DNA of 64,000 bases from Pseudomonas sp. SJZ074. Its GTDB lineage: Bacteria; Pseudomonadota; Gammaproteobacteria; Pseudomonadales; Pseudomonadaceae. The stretch spans positions 1-64,000 of the forward strand of contig NZ_VIUE01000003.1 in NCBI RefSeq assembly GCF_007828215.1. Reading direction: 5' to 3'. Position 1 is the first letter of the stretch. Each line of letters begins with the position of its first letter. The translations under genes and the position numbers were made by a program. The notes beneath the pieces are model-generated. The model was given only the letters and a program-made list of their open reading frames with translations, did no database searches and was not told where the DNA came from. This document shows positions 7,840 through 18,116 of this stretch, one piece after another.

Positions 7840-9198
7840 ATGCCTGCGACCCGTACCTGGTTAAAGAACCCCCTCGCCATTTTCACTGCCAACGGCCTCG
7901 ACGCCCGTGGCGGCCTGGTCCTGCAGGACGGCGTAATCGTCGAACTGCTGAGTATCGGCCAATCCCCCACCCAACCCTGTGACCATGTCTTCGATGCCCG
8001 TGAGCATGTGATGCTTCCGGGATTGATCAACACCCATCACCACTTCTACCAGACCCTGACCCGTGCCTGGGCACCGGTGGTGAACCAGCCGCTGTTCCCA
8101 TGGCTGAAAACCCTCTACCCGGTGTGGGCGCGGTTGACGCCGGAAAAACTCGCCCTGGCGACCAAGGTGGCCTTGGCCGAATTGCTCTTGTCGGGCTGCA
8201 CCACGGCGGCCGATCACCATTACCTGTTTCCCGAAGGTCTGGAAAATGCCATCGATGTGCAGGTGCAAAGTGTGCGCGAACTGGGCATGCGAGCGATGTT
8301 GACCCGAGGTTCCATGAGCCTGGGCGAAGCCGACGGCGGCCTGCCGCCGCAGCAGACCGTGCAACAAGGCCAAGTGATTCTCGACGACAGTCAGCGGCTG
8401 ATCGACCGCTACCACGAACGGGGCGATGGGGCGCGGATCCAGATTGCCCTGGCGCCCTGCTCGCCGTTCTCGGTCACTCCCGAAATCATGCAAGCCAGCG
8501 CCGCCCTGGCGGATCAACGGGACGTCCGCCTGCACACACACCTGGCCGAAACCCTCGACGAAGAAGACTTCTGCCTGCAACGCTTCGGCCTGCGCACCGT
8601 GGATTACCTGGACAGCGTCGGCTGGCTCGGTCCGCGTACCTGGCTGGCCCACGGCATTCACTTCAATCCCGAGGAGATCGCCCGGCTCGGCGCCGCCGGC
8701 ACCGGTATCTGCCACTGCCCAAGCTCCAACATGCGCCTGGCCTCGGGTATTTGCCCCACCCTCGAACTGACCGCCGCCGGCGCTCCGCTCGGTCTCGGCG
8801 TGGACGGTTCGGCCTCCAACGATGCCTCGAACATGATCCTCGAAACCCGCCAGGCGCTGTACATCCAACGCCTGCGTTATGGCGCGCAAGCGATCACACC
8901 GGAGCAGGTACTCGGTTGGGCAACCCGGGGGTCGGCCAAGCTGCTTGGGCGTAGCGACATCGGCGAACTGGCCGTCGGCAAGCAGGCAGATCTGGCGTTG
9001 TTCAAGCTCGACGAACTGCGCTTCTGCGGCAGTCACGATCCGGTCTCGGCGCTGCTGCTGTGCGGCGCGGATCGAGCGGATCGGGTGATGGTCGGCGGGC
9101 AATGGCGGGTGATCGACGGTCAGGTCGAAGGCCTGGATTTGAAAGGCTTGATCGCCGATCACAGCCAGGCGGCGCGGGAGCTGATCGCCGGAAACTGA
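7840..9198 (+). CDS. 8-oxoguanine deaminase (amidohydrolase family)
   Basis: A 452-residue amidohydrolase of the atrazine chlorohydrolase/8-oxoguanine deaminase subgroup. Metal ligands are visible: the NTHHHFYQTL motif after strand 1 (about residues 65-75), LHTHLAET, the HG in WLAHGIHF, and the Asp of GLGVDGSASND. The CHCPSSNMRLASGICP and DGSASND stretches are typical of the P. aeruginosa enzyme that deaminates 8-oxoguanine to urate. ATG 7840 follows GAGGAG by 9 bases; a TTG 26 codons upstream has no ribosome-binding site. With the adenine deaminase at 10626 it forms a purine salvage neighbourhood, an order also known in P. aeruginosa. Confidence 0.87.
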   Translation: MPATRTWLKNPLAIFTANGLDARGGLVLQDGVIVELLSIGQSPTQPCDHVFDAREHVMLPGLINTHHHFYQTLTRAWAPVVNQPLFPWLKTLYPVWARLTPEKLALATKVALAELLLSGCTTAADHHYLFPEGLENAIDVQVQSVRELGMRAMLTRGSMSLGEADGGLPPQQTVQQGQVILDDSQRLIDRYHERGDGARIQIALAPCSPFSVTPEIMQASAALADQRDVRLHTHLAETLDEEDFCLQRFGLRTVDYLDSVGWLGPRTWLAHGIHFNPEEIARLGAAGTGICHCPSSNMRLASGICPTLELTAAGAPLGLGVDGSASNDASNMILETRQALYIQRLRYGAQAITPEQVLGWATRGSAKLLGRSDIGELAVGKQADLALFKLDELRFCGSHDPVSALLLCGADRADRVMVGGQWRVIDGQVEGLDLKGLIADHSQAARELIAGN

Positions 9199-9213
9199 CC
9201 ACATAGAAAATTA

Positions 9214-9305
9214 ATGTGGGAGCGGGCTTGCTCGCGAAGACAGTGTTTCAGTCGACATCAAAGGTGAATGACACTCCGCTTTCGCGAGCAAGCCCGCTCC
9301 CACAT
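9214..9305. repeat. REP-type doublet (family A)
   Basis: An inverted pair of 23-base REP units (GTGGGAGCGGGCTTGCTCGC core) fills the gap between two convergent genes. The spacer (…TTTCAGTCGACAT…) is nearly the same as in the copy at 7608, so the two derive from one recent parent. Confidence 0.9.
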
Positions 9306-9322
9306 CTGGCTCTGCGCAGCAC

Positions 9323-10414
9323 CTAAAGGCCGAGCAGCGACAACATGATAAACGTCGCAAACAGCACGAAGTGGGTCATGCCTTCAATGGCATTGGTTTC
9401 GCCGTCGTTGAGATTGATCGCGCTGACAATCAGGGTGATGAAGATCATCACCGTCTGCACCGGGGTCATGGCCATCTGGAAAGGTTGGCCGGTGTAAAGC
9501 GCCATGGCTTCCATCACCGGCACCGTCAGGATCACTGTCGACAGCGAGGCCCCGAGCGCGATGTTCACCACCGACTGCATGCGGTTGGCGAGGGCAGCGC
9601 GCAGGGCGGTGAGAATCTCCGGAGCCGCGGAAATGGCCGCCACCAGAATGGCCGTGACCACCGGCGGCGCTCCCGATCCTTCCAGTCCCAGGTCGATAGC
9701 CTTGGACATGACCTCGGCCAACGCACCGATCACCACCACCCCAAACACCAGCGCCCCAATGGAAAACGCCAGGCTGATGGGCGGCGGCTCGTTTTCCACC
9801 GGCTCCTTGCGACGGCGTTTTTCCGGGTAGCTATAGCTGAAGAAGTAGCTGTGTGGTCCCACCTGCATGCGCAGGAACAGTGTATACAGCACGAGCATTG
9901 CGCCAATGGTGAACGCCGAATATTGCTTCCAGTTCTCCTGGGGAATGAACTCCGGCACCACCATCGACACGCCCATGGCGGTAAGGATCATCACGCTGTA
10001 GCTGCGCGCCGAGTCATCGTTGTAGACCTGTTCGCCATGCTTGAGCCCGCCCATCAGCGCCGCAAGCCCGAGAATGCCATTGATGTCGAGCATCACCGCC
10101 GAATAGATCGTATCGCGCACCAGGGTCGGTGACGCTTCGTTGCTCATCATGATCGCCAGGATCACCACTTCCACCAGCACTGCCGACAGGGTCAGGATCA
10201 TGGTGCCGTAAGGATCGCCAACCTTTTCCGCCAGCAACTCGGCGTGGTGGGCCACACGCATCGAGGCCGCGACGATGAAGCCGATCAGTATCAGACCGCC
10301 AACCAGTGCCACGGCCTGCCCGCTGCCCAACAGCCAGTGCTCCAGCGGGTAGGCGACGGCGGCGGCGAGCAGGGCCAGCACCAGCAGCTTTTCTTGCTTG
10401 ATCAACGTGAGCAT
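9323..10414 (-). CDS. Calcium:proton antiporter, ChaA-like (CaCA superfamily)
   Basis: A 363-residue membrane protein with about eleven transmembrane segments. It has the two alpha-repeat motifs of cation exchangers: DPYGTMILTLSAVLVEVVIL in the first half and AAISAAPEILTALRAALANR in the second, with the conserved acidic residues that bind the cation. A charged cytoplasmic loop (PEKRRRKEPVENEP) separates the halves. The likely role is export of Ca2+ (possibly Na+/K+) at alkaline pH. ATG 10414 is chosen; an upstream GTG at 10435 adds seven residues but has no ribosome-binding site. It is convergent with the 8-oxoguanine deaminase gene. Confidence 0.85.
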   Translation of the reverse strand: MLTLIKQEKLLVLALLAAAVAYPLEHWLLGSGQAVALVGGLILIGFIVAASMRVAHHAELLAEKVGDPYGTMILTLSAVLVEVVILAIMMSNEASPTLVRDTIYSAVMLDINGILGLAALMGGLKHGEQVYNDDSARSYSVMILTAMGVSMVVPEFIPQENWKQYSAFTIGAMLVLYTLFLRMQVGPHSYFFSYSYPEKRRRKEPVENEPPPISLAFSIGALVFGVVVIGALAEVMSKAIDLGLEGSGAPPVVTAILVAAISAAPEILTALRAALANRMQSVVNIALGASLSTVILTVPVMEAMALYTGQPFQMAMTPVQTVMIFITLIVSAINLNDGETNAIEGMTHFVLFATFIMLSLLGL

Positions 10415-10616
10415 CACAGGCCTATCACCGTACACGAGGTATGACCTACTAGACTGTAGGGGGCCGTGAACGTTTCGTCGGCAGTGACACTCACTTTCAG
10501 GTCAGCGCAGGGCTCTTCGCGGGCGAGTCCTGCCTTCACAGTGGATCGGCCGGTCAGGTTTTTTCCAGACATTGCGGCAAGCCCCTGTAGAATGCCCGCC
10601 ATCGATTCACTGATGA

Positions 10617-11579
<963 letters not shown>

Positions 11580-11597
11580 GCCCTACCCCTGCTCTCC

Positions 11598-11686
11598 TGT
11601 GGGAGCGGGCTTGCTCGCGAATGCCCAACGTCAGTGGCATAAATATCGGCTGACACACCGCTTTCGCGAGCAAGCCCGCTCCCACA
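11598..11686. repeat. REP-type doublet (family A)
   Basis: Inverted REP units with the GTGGGAGCGGGCTTGCTCGC core lie between two convergent genes. The spacer (…AACGTCAGTGGCATAAATATCGGCTGAC…, partial) differs from those of the 7608/9214 copies. Confidence 0.9.
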
Positions 11687-11705
11687 AGGGGCCATGCTCA
11701 ATTGG

Positions 11706-13085
11706 TTACCGTCCCCTCCCCTCGCTCAACTCCTCCAGCGTCTTGCCCCGCGTCTCCATTCCGAACAACCAGACCACAGCCGCCGCCACCACGAAGCACA
11801 GCGCGCCCAGGCCGAACACGCCGCCCTGCCCGGTAATCGGAAAGACCAGCCCGGTCACCAGTGGCCCCAGCAGCGAACCGATACGACCAATCGCCGAGGC
11901 GAAACCCGAGCCCGTTGCCCGTGCCGAGGTGGGATACAGCTCCGGTGTGTAGGTATAGAGCACCGCCCACATGCCGAACAGGAAAAACTGCATCAGCAAT
12001 CCGCTGCCGATCAGCAGCCCGACATTGCCACCGAATACCGCACTCTGCCCGTAAAGAAAGGCCATCGCCCCGCCGCCCAACAGGGTGATGACACATACCG
12101 GTTTACGCCCCCAGCGCTCCACCAGCCAGGCAGCCATCAGGAAACCGGGAATCCCGCCCAGGGAAATCAGCACGGTGTAATACACCGACTGGGTCACGGC
12201 GAACCCCGACTGCTGCAACAACGCGCTGAGCCAGGACGTCAGCCCGTAGAAGCCGAGCAAGGCAAAGAACCAGACGCTCCAGATCATCATCGTGCGTTGG
12301 CGATACAGCGGCGACCAGATCTGCGCCAGCGCCGAGAAGAAAGTACCCGGCGTACTCGCCAGCCTCGGCAGGCGAACCGGCTCCGGCAAGTCCTGGCGGC
12401 CCAGCGAAGCCCGGACCTTGTCTTCGATTCGGCGCAGCACGGCATCCGCCTCGTCATCCCGCCCGGCCTGTTCCAGCCAACGGGGCGACTCGGGAATAAA
12501 GAAACGAATCGCCAGGACAAACACCGCCGGCACCGCCAGGACCAGGAAGATATCGCGCCAGCCGACTACCGGCAGAAGGAAATACGACAGCACCCCCGCC
12601 GCGACGAAGCCCAGCGGCCAGAAGCCGTCCATCAAGGCGATGTAGCGGCCCCGGCGCTTGGCCGGGATCAGTTCCGAGAGCATCGACTGGGCAATCGGAA
12701 ACTCCATACCCATGCCAATGCCCAGCAGGACACGAAACAGCGTCAGGGTCTCGACATCCTGGGCCGTGGAGCAGAGATAACTGGCGATGCCCCACAGTAC
12801 GATACTCCATTGGAACACCGGTTTGCGACCGAACCGATCCGCCAGCATGCCCGACAGCGAAGCGCCCACCACCATGCCAAAAAAGCTGGAGCTGGCGAGC
12901 AAACCTGCCTGGGCCGTGCTCAGGCCAAACTCGGTTTTGATCGAGCCGAGCAGGAACGTCATCATCGCCAGGTCCATGGAGTCGAAGAAGAACGCCAAGG
13001 CAATAATGATGAAGATGATTCGGTGATAGCCACTGATGGGCAGTCGCTCCAGGCGTTCCGCCGCGCTGTACCCGTGATTGTCCAT
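11706..13085 (-). CDS. MFS transporter, metabolite:H+ symporter type
   Basis: A 459-residue major facilitator with twelve predicted transmembrane segments. It shows the loop 2-3 motif GMLADRFGRKP, the mid-loop PESPRWLEQAGRDDEADAVL typical of sugar/organic-acid porters, the second-half signature WLVERWGRKPVC, and ELYPTSARATGSG near helix 10. The family imports sugars, aromatic acids or nicotinate-like compounds; the substrate is unknown. GGGGGATG lies just before the ATG. An ArsR-type regulator gene is 86 bases upstream on the same strand. Confidence 0.85.
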   Translation of the reverse strand: MDNHGYSAAERLERLPISGYHRIIFIIIALAFFFDSMDLAMMTFLLGSIKTEFGLSTAQAGLLASSSFFGMVVGASLSGMLADRFGRKPVFQWSIVLWGIASYLCSTAQDVETLTLFRVLLGIGMGMEFPIAQSMLSELIPAKRRGRYIALMDGFWPLGFVAAGVLSYFLLPVVGWRDIFLVLAVPAVFVLAIRFFIPESPRWLEQAGRDDEADAVLRRIEDKVRASLGRQDLPEPVRLPRLASTPGTFFSALAQIWSPLYRQRTMMIWSVWFFALLGFYGLTSWLSALLQQSGFAVTQSVYYTVLISLGGIPGFLMAAWLVERWGRKPVCVITLLGGGAMAFLYGQSAVFGGNVGLLIGSGLLMQFFLFGMWAVLYTYTPELYPTSARATGSGFASAIGRIGSLLGPLVTGLVFPITGQGGVFGLGALCFVVAAAVVWLFGMETRGKTLEELSEGRGR

Positions 13086-13171
13086 GGTGCATCCCCCAGT
13101 CCGATAGATTCCCGGGCGAGTGTGCGCGAACCTCGCGGGTGGCTATTGCTGAATGCGACCTGTTGACAGGC

Positions 13172-13906
13172 CTAGAGCGCCATTTCCAACGTATCCTGCC
13201 GGGCGAATCGATGGATTTCCTGCTGGCCGAGCACGGTCACCTGCAAGGCTCGCGAGTCATTGGGCAGGCTCAGCCAGCCGGATTGCATGAACAGTTGCAG
13301 CAACGCAGCCCCCAGCGCGCCCCCCAGGTGCGGCCGGCGTTCGCTCCAGTCCGGGCAGGCGCAGGCGATGCGGGCATTGCGATGGGCCAGGGCCTGGATG
13401 AACAGGCCATGCCCGGCCAGCTGGCTCGCCCCCTTGTGAGTGACGATCACCCGCTGCTCGCATTGCTCGATCCATGCTGCGTCCAGCAGGCGCTGGTACA
13501 AATCGGCCGCCAGAGTGCCACCAAGATGATCGTCGCAGAGCCGGGCTCGCAACAACGAGGCGGGGGCCGACGGCGCCTTGTTCGAGATGACGCCGCGCTT
13601 GAAGACATCCGGAATCTGCCGTGGCGCGCTGGCCAGGGTCGCGCTGGCCAGGGCTTCGACCGCCGCACCGATCTCCGGCGCGGCCAGGCGGAAAAACCGC
13701 TTGCGTCCCCTGGCTTCCACCTTCAACAGGCCACCGGCGGATAGGCGTCCCAGATGGGCGCTGGCCGAGGACGGCGACAACCCGGCCAACAAGGCCAGTT
13801 CTTCGGCCTGCCGGGCCGTACCGTCCATCAAGGCCCACATCATTGCGCTGCGCTTGGGGTCGGCCAGCAGCGTGGCGATCTGGCTGATGCAAGGTGCATG
13901 TTCCAT
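13172..13906 (-). CDS. ArsR-family transcriptional regulator with extended C-terminus
   Basis: A 244-residue protein. The ArsR/SmtB winged helix is at the N-terminus (ISQIATLLADPKRSAMMWALMDG…ELALLAGLSPSSASAHLGRL). The rest (about residues 85-244) is a long extension ending with a Cys-containing segment (IACACPDWSERRPHLGGALGAALLQLFM). Typical ArsR proteins are about 100 residues, so this belongs to the long subgroup. The effector is unknown, and no metal-binding ELCVCDL motif is present. GGGAG lies 7 bases before the ATG. It may control the MFS gene downstream. Confidence 0.83.
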   Translation of the reverse strand: MEHAPCISQIATLLADPKRSAMMWALMDGTARQAEELALLAGLSPSSASAHLGRLSAGGLLKVEARGRKRFFRLAAPEIGAAVEALASATLASAPRQIPDVFKRGVISNKAPSAPASLLRARLCDDHLGGTLAADLYQRLLDAAWIEQCEQRVIVTHKGASQLAGHGLFIQALAHRNARIACACPDWSERRPHLGGALGAALLQLFMQSGWLSLPNDSRALQVTVLGQQEIHRFARQDTLEMAL

Positions 13907-14066
13907 GTATTCACTCCCTGTTGAATCATTCGTCTACTGCTCTTGATGCGCGATGCCGCGCCGATTCAGGCGGCCGCTAGTATAAGCGTGCAGATCAAGC
14001 TTTCCTGTCCTCCGGAAACCTTTGGAGGCGATTGTTCGTGAGGGAAAATTCTCTATTTGCCCGCGA

Positions 14067-14996
14067 CTATTGGCCGATTGCCGTCGAGAGCGGAAATTGC
14101 GCCGTCAATTCACCACACCGGGCCTGGAGCATCTCCCGCAAAAGCTTGACGGGCTTGCTCAGCTGCGCCCGGTGAGCGCACAGCAGATTGAGCGGCGCGC
14201 GCTCGCAATGCAGGTGCGGCAGAAGGATCTTCAGACGCCCGGCCAGCACATCGGTCGACACGTCCATCCATGATTTGTAGGCAACGCCCGCACCGGCCAC
14301 TGCCCAGCGCCGCACCACATCGGCATCGTCACTGAAGCGGTCGCCGCTGACGGTGAGGCTCACTTCCCGCTTGCCGTCGTGAAAGCACCAACGGTCATGA
14401 ACCCGGGTACCGAGCATGTACAACAGGCAATTGTGTTGTGCCAGTTGTTCGAGCTGGTGGGGTTCGCCATGACGGGCCAGATAGTCCGGCGCGGCACACA
14501 ACACCCGCCGGTTGTCCGCCGCGACAGGCAAGGCCACCAGGCTGGAATCCTCCGGCTCCCCGTAACGCAACGCGATATCCACCGGTTGCTTGAACAGGTC
14601 GGCAATACGGTCACCCAACAGCAGCCGTACCGTGAGCCTGGGATGTTCGCGCTGGAAGTCATCCAGCCAGGGCAGCAGCAGATTGCGTCCCAGGTCCGAC
14701 GGCGCGGATAGCTGCAGGACACCGCTGACTTGGTCCTGGCCGCTGGTCAACAGCCGTCGCCCCTCATCCAGGCTGCCCAACGCCGCCCGGGCATATTCGA
14801 GAAAACTTTCCCCTTCGGCAGTCAGGCGCAGGCTACGAGTGGAGCGCGCCAGCAGACGGGCACCGAGGTGCTGCTCGATGCGTTTCAACGCGGCGCTGGC
14901 CACCGCGGCCGACAGATCCATGACCCTGGCAGCGGCAGAAAGACTGCCCAGATCCGCCGCCCGGACAAACAGCTGCAGGTCATCGAATCGAAGCAT
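14067..14996 (-). CDS. LysR-family transcriptional regulator
   Basis: A 309-residue LysR protein of the PcaR/AaeR-like group. The HTH is at residues about 5-62 (FDDLQLFVRAADLGSLSAAA…LKRIEQHLGARLLAR), followed by a substrate-binding domain with the APSDLGRNLLLPWL and DIALRYGEPEDSSL motifs. It is divergent from a quinone-oxidoreductase-type gene at 15111; the 114-base gap has a perfect 17-base palindrome. LysR/zinc-ADH divergent pairs are common, so the reductase is the probable target. Confidence 0.85.
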   Translation of the reverse strand: MLRFDDLQLFVRAADLGSLSAAARVMDLSAAVASAALKRIEQHLGARLLARSTRSLRLTAEGESFLEYARAALGSLDEGRRLLTSGQDQVSGVLQLSAPSDLGRNLLLPWLDDFQREHPRLTVRLLLGDRIADLFKQPVDIALRYGEPEDSSLVALPVAADNRRVLCAAPDYLARHGEPHQLEQLAQHNCLLYMLGTRVHDRWCFHDGKREVSLTVSGDRFSDDADVVRRWAVAGAGVAYKSWMDVSTDVLAGRLKILLPHLHCERAPLNLLCAHRAQLSKPVKLLREMLQARCGELTAQFPLSTAIGQ

Positions 14997-15047
14997 GGCG
15001 ACTCCATTATCAAAAAAATTTTGAAAGAGCCTGTTCTTTTAGCCGGT

Positions 15048-15064
15048 TTTATCGCGTCGATAAA
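15048..15064. promoter_or_regulatory. Candidate operator palindrome between LysR and oxidoreductase genes
   Basis: TTTATCG CGT CGATAAA is a perfect 7-base inverted repeat with a 3-base centre. It lies 47 bases before the oxidoreductase ATG and 52 bases from the LysR start, and has the T-N11-A form of LysR boxes. Function is inferred from symmetry and position. Confidence 0.45.
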
Positions 15065-15110
15065 TAGCTAAACATGGGTGCCATCGAACTCACCTCACGG
15101 AGCCCGCTTC

Positions 15111-16124
15111 ATGAAAGCCATCGCCTACTACCATTCGTTGCCGATCACCGACCCGCAATCGCTGCAGGATATCGTGTTGCCCGACCCGGTCGCTGGCCCC
15201 CGGGATCTGCTGGTCGAAGTCAGAGCCATTTCGGTGAATCCGGTGGACACCAAGGTCCGTCAGAACGTCCAGCCCGAAGAAGGCGCCGCCAAGGTGTTGG
15301 GTTGGGACGTGGCTGGGGTGGTCAAGGCCGTGGGCAACGAAGTCTCCTTGTTCAAGGCCGGTGACAAGGTGTTCTATGCCGGCTCCATTGCTCGCGCGGG
15401 CGGCAACAGCGAACTGCATGTCGTGGATGAACGCATTGTCGGCCACATGCCCAGGACCCTCGGTTTCGCCGAAGCGGCGGCGCTGCCACTGACCGCCATT
15501 ACCGCCTGGGAACTGTTGTTCGAGCGGCTGCAGATCCAGGAAGGCCAAGGCGCTTCGGACCAAAGCCTGTTGATTGTCGGCGCAGCGGGAGGCGTGGGCT
15601 CGATCCTGACGCAACTGGCCAGCCAGCTCACCGCACTGAAGGTCATCGGTACCGCCTCCCGTCCGCAGACGCAGGATTGGGTGCGAAGCCTGGGCGCCGA
15701 TCTGGTGCTCGATCACAGCCAACCACTGAGCGTGGTCATGAAGGAAGCAGGTCAGCCACAGGTTACCCATGTCGCCAGCCTGACCCAGACCGACCAGCAC
15801 CTGGAGCAGTTGGTCGAGGCCCTGGCGCCCCAAGGCAAACTGGCATTGATCGATGATCCCAAGTCCCTGGACGTGACCAAACTCAAGCGCAAGAGCCTGT
15901 CCTTGCATTGGGAGTTCATGTACACCCGTTCGCTGTTCGAGACGGCCGACATGATCGAACAACACAACCTGCTCAACCGTGTTGCCGAGCTGATCGACGC
16001 CGACACCTTGAAGACCACCGTCGGCGAGCACTTCGGCACCATCAATGCCGAAAACCTGCGCCGGGCCCACGCGCTGCTGGAAAGCGGGAAAGCCAAGGGC
16101 AAGATCGTGCTCGAAGGTTTCTGA
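15111..16124 (+). CDS. Zinc-type alcohol dehydrogenase / quinone oxidoreductase family protein
   Basis: A 337-residue medium-chain dehydrogenase (NADPH:quinone reductase-like, ZADH subgroup). The N-terminal GroES-like fold (DLLVEVRAISVNPVDTKVR; GWDVAGVVKAVGNEV; AGDKVFYAG) is followed by a Rossmann domain (LLIVGAAGGVGSILTQLA, about residues 155-172). The structural-zinc cysteines of true alcohol dehydrogenases are absent, so this is probably a zinc-free NADPH-dependent reductase of quinones or enals. ATG 15111 follows ACGGAG; an extension 11 codons upstream lacks a ribosome-binding site. It is divergent from the LysR gene. Confidence 0.87.
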   Translation: MKAIAYYHSLPITDPQSLQDIVLPDPVAGPRDLLVEVRAISVNPVDTKVRQNVQPEEGAAKVLGWDVAGVVKAVGNEVSLFKAGDKVFYAGSIARAGGNSELHVVDERIVGHMPRTLGFAEAAALPLTAITAWELLFERLQIQEGQGASDQSLLIVGAAGGVGSILTQLASQLTALKVIGTASRPQTQDWVRSLGADLVLDHSQPLSVVMKEAGQPQVTHVASLTQTDQHLEQLVEALAPQGKLALIDDPKSLDVTKLKRKSLSLHWEFMYTRSLFETADMIEQHNLLNRVAELIDADTLKTTVGEHFGTINAENLRRAHALLESGKAKGKIVLEGF

Positions 16125-16300
16125 TCGCCCAGACTGGCCCTCAAATCCCCTCGCCACAAATAAATTCCTAACCACAATGATTGCTCGTCAAAAAAGATCG
16201 AACCGTCAGTCCGAGAATTGACCGTTGTCACAATTGCGATTGCATTCCGGTCTACACTCGAGGCCTTTGCAACGCAATCTTTTACGTGAGGAGGTCAGCA

Positions 16301-16471
16301 ATGAAGATCCTGATAAAAGAAGTGGCAAAATCCCAATGGCAAGTGCGTCTTGACCAGCACGCCGTCACCTTCCGCACCGAGGCCGAAGCCAAGGCCTTCG
16401 CCACCACCCTGCAAGCGCGCATTCACGCGCCGCATCACTTCCCCGAACGGCAACAACGCACGGCCTGCTGA
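16301..16471 (+). CDS. Small conserved hypothetical protein
   Basis: A 56-residue protein (MKILIKEVAKSQWQVRLDQ…). It contains a short strand-strand-helix pattern (QWQVRLDQHAVTFRTEAEAKAFATTLQARI) like single-domain DUF2188-type proteins. GAGGAGG, a near-perfect ribosome-binding site, lies 6 bases before the ATG; a longer frame from 16181 has none. Its stop is 1 base from the stop of the convergent MFS gene. No function recognised. Confidence 0.7.
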   Translation: MKILIKEVAKSQWQVRLDQHAVTFRTEAEAKAFATTLQARIHAPHHFPERQQRTAC

Positions 16472-16472
16472 A

Positions 16473-17675
16473 TCAGCCCTGGCGGCTGGCGTGTGCCAGC
16501 GCCTGGGCATTTTGCAGGCGGCGGGTCAGCATGGCCGCGCTCACCACCAATAGCCCGCACAGGCTGATGACCATCGCCATGGGCACCGCGCTGCCGTCGT
16601 GCAGGGCCGCTACCAGCGCGGCGGCCCCGGCGGCCACGGAAAACTGCAGGGATCCCAGCATCGCCGAGGCACTGCCGGCCCGGGCCCCCTGACCATTCAT
16701 GGCGCAGGCAGAAGCGTTGGGAAGGATGCACCCCAGGCTGGCGATACAGATGAACAATGGAATCAGCAATGGCCATAGATGCTCAGGGTGCAAGGCGCTG
16801 ACGGCCAGCAGGCTCAACCCCGCGGTGAAGTAGACCCACACCGCACGGCTCAGCAGGAAAGCCGGGCCACGCTTGGATAGCAACCGGGCATTGACCTGCG
16901 CCACCAGGATGAAGCCTGCCGCGTTAGTACCGAACAGCCAGCCGAAGTGTTCGGCCGGTACGCCATAAAGCTTGATGAACACGAAAGGCGAACCGGCGAT
17001 GTACGCGAACATCCCGGCGATGGCGATCCCGCCCGTCAAGGCATGCCCCAGGAACACCGAGTCGGTCAACAGCCTGCCGTACTGGCGCAACGCCCCCGAC
17101 AGTGGTTGTCGAGGCACATGGGCCGGCAGGCTCTCGGGCAGCCACAGGGCCACGGCCGTCGCCGCCACAGCGCTGAACAGGGTCAGGCCGATGAAAATCG
17201 ATTGCCAGCCATGCAGGTTCACCAGCAACCCGCCAAGCATCGGCGCGAGAATCGGCGCCAGGCCCATCACCAGCATCAGTTGCGAGAACACCTTGGCCGA
17301 CCCCACCGCATCGCATTTGTCGCTGACCACGGCCCGGGAAATCACCATTCCGGCACATCCACCCAGGGCCTGGACGAAGCGCGCGCCGATCAGCCATTCG
17401 AGGCTTGGCGCATAGGCGCAGGCCAGGGAGGCCAGGGTGAACAGACCGACCCCGACCAGCAGTGGAGTCCGCCGCCCGAAGCGATCCGCCACCGGCCCGT
17501 AGGCCAACTGTCCGATGGACAGGCCGAGGAAATAGGCGGCCAGGGTCAGTTGGATGTGTTTTTCATCCGTGCCGAAGGCGCTTGCCATGGCCGGGAACGC
17601 AGGCAGATAGAAGTCGATCGCTAAAGGACCGAAAGCGCTCAAGGCGCCAAGAATCAGAATGGTACGAAGGTTCAT
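16473..17675 (-). CDS. Bcr/CflA-family multidrug efflux MFS transporter
   Basis: A 400-residue MFS protein with twelve transmembrane segments. The start (LGALSAFGPLAIDFYLPAFP) is the hallmark of the Bcr/CflA drug-resistance subfamily, and YGPVADRFGRRTPLLVG is the loop 2-3 motif. GGCAGMVISRAVVSD contains the antiporter-type motif C. Bcr exports bicyclomycin and sulfonamides; the substrates here are unknown. ATG 17675 is preferred (ACGGA 7 bases upstream) over ATG 17693. It is convergent with the small gene at 16301. Confidence 0.86.
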   Translation of the reverse strand: MNLRTILILGALSAFGPLAIDFYLPAFPAMASAFGTDEKHIQLTLAAYFLGLSIGQLAYGPVADRFGRRTPLLVGVGLFTLASLACAYAPSLEWLIGARFVQALGGCAGMVISRAVVSDKCDAVGSAKVFSQLMLVMGLAPILAPMLGGLLVNLHGWQSIFIGLTLFSAVAATAVALWLPESLPAHVPRQPLSGALRQYGRLLTDSVFLGHALTGGIAIAGMFAYIAGSPFVFIKLYGVPAEHFGWLFGTNAAGFILVAQVNARLLSKRGPAFLLSRAVWVYFTAGLSLLAVSALHPEHLWPLLIPLFICIASLGCILPNASACAMNGQGARAGSASAMLGSLQFSVAAGAAALVAALHDGSAVPMAMVISLCGLLVVSAAMLTRRLQNAQALAHASRQG

Positions 17676-17769
17676 CGGGCGTCCGTCAGGCATCAGTCAG
17701 CAGCCCGACAGTCTAGCCCTGCCGGGCGCTCTTGAACATTCCGATAGGTCGCTAACGATTAAAAAATAT

Positions 17770-17967
17770 TCAGGCGAAGCTGACCTCATAGCCTTCTTCC
17801 CGGATGACCTCGATCAGGGTGTTGGCCGGCAACGAACTCTGGACCTGGACGGTCCTGGCGCCCAGGTCGATTTGCACATCGGCCGCCGGATCCCTGGCCT
17901 GTACAGCCTGGGTGATGGCCTTGACGCAATGACCGCAGGACATGCCCTGGACATTGAAAGTTTGCAT
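17770..17967 (-). CDS. copZ: Copper chaperone CopZ (heavy-metal-associated domain)
   Basis: A 65-residue single HMA domain. The metal site GMSCGHC (residues 8-14) is intact, and the beta-alpha-beta-beta-alpha-beta length is normal. It should carry Cu(I) in the cytoplasm to the CopA exporter encoded at 18600. GGAG lies 7 bases before the ATG. A CueR-type promoter sits directly upstream (18000-18030), so expression is expected to be copper-inducible by the CueR encoded at 20990. Confidence 0.92.
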   Translation of the reverse strand: MQTFNVQGMSCGHCVKAITQAVQARDPAADVQIDLGARTVQVQSSLPANTLIEVIREEGYEVSFA

Positions 17968-17999
17968 CGGGTGACTCCTTGGCGATGGAAGTTGCCGGC

Positions 18000-18030
18000 A
18001 GTTTCAAGCTTGCCATCGTGGCAAGGTCAA
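18000..18030 (-). promoter_or_regulatory. CueR-type promoter of copZ
   Basis: Minus-strand -35 TTGACC (18025-18030) and -10 GAAACT (18000-18005) with a 19-base spacer. The spacer carries the dyad ACCTTGCCACGATGGCAAGCT in part (CTTGCCA…TGGCAAG). The over-long spacer with this dyad is the known form of CueR-activated promoters. Confidence 0.85.
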
Positions 18031-18116
18031 GTTCTGATGAAAACTGCCGGGCTGGCAATTGCCGTCGCGCTCGGCCAAGCTGCCACTATCAAGGATTCCA
18101 CACCGGAGGTTCGGCC

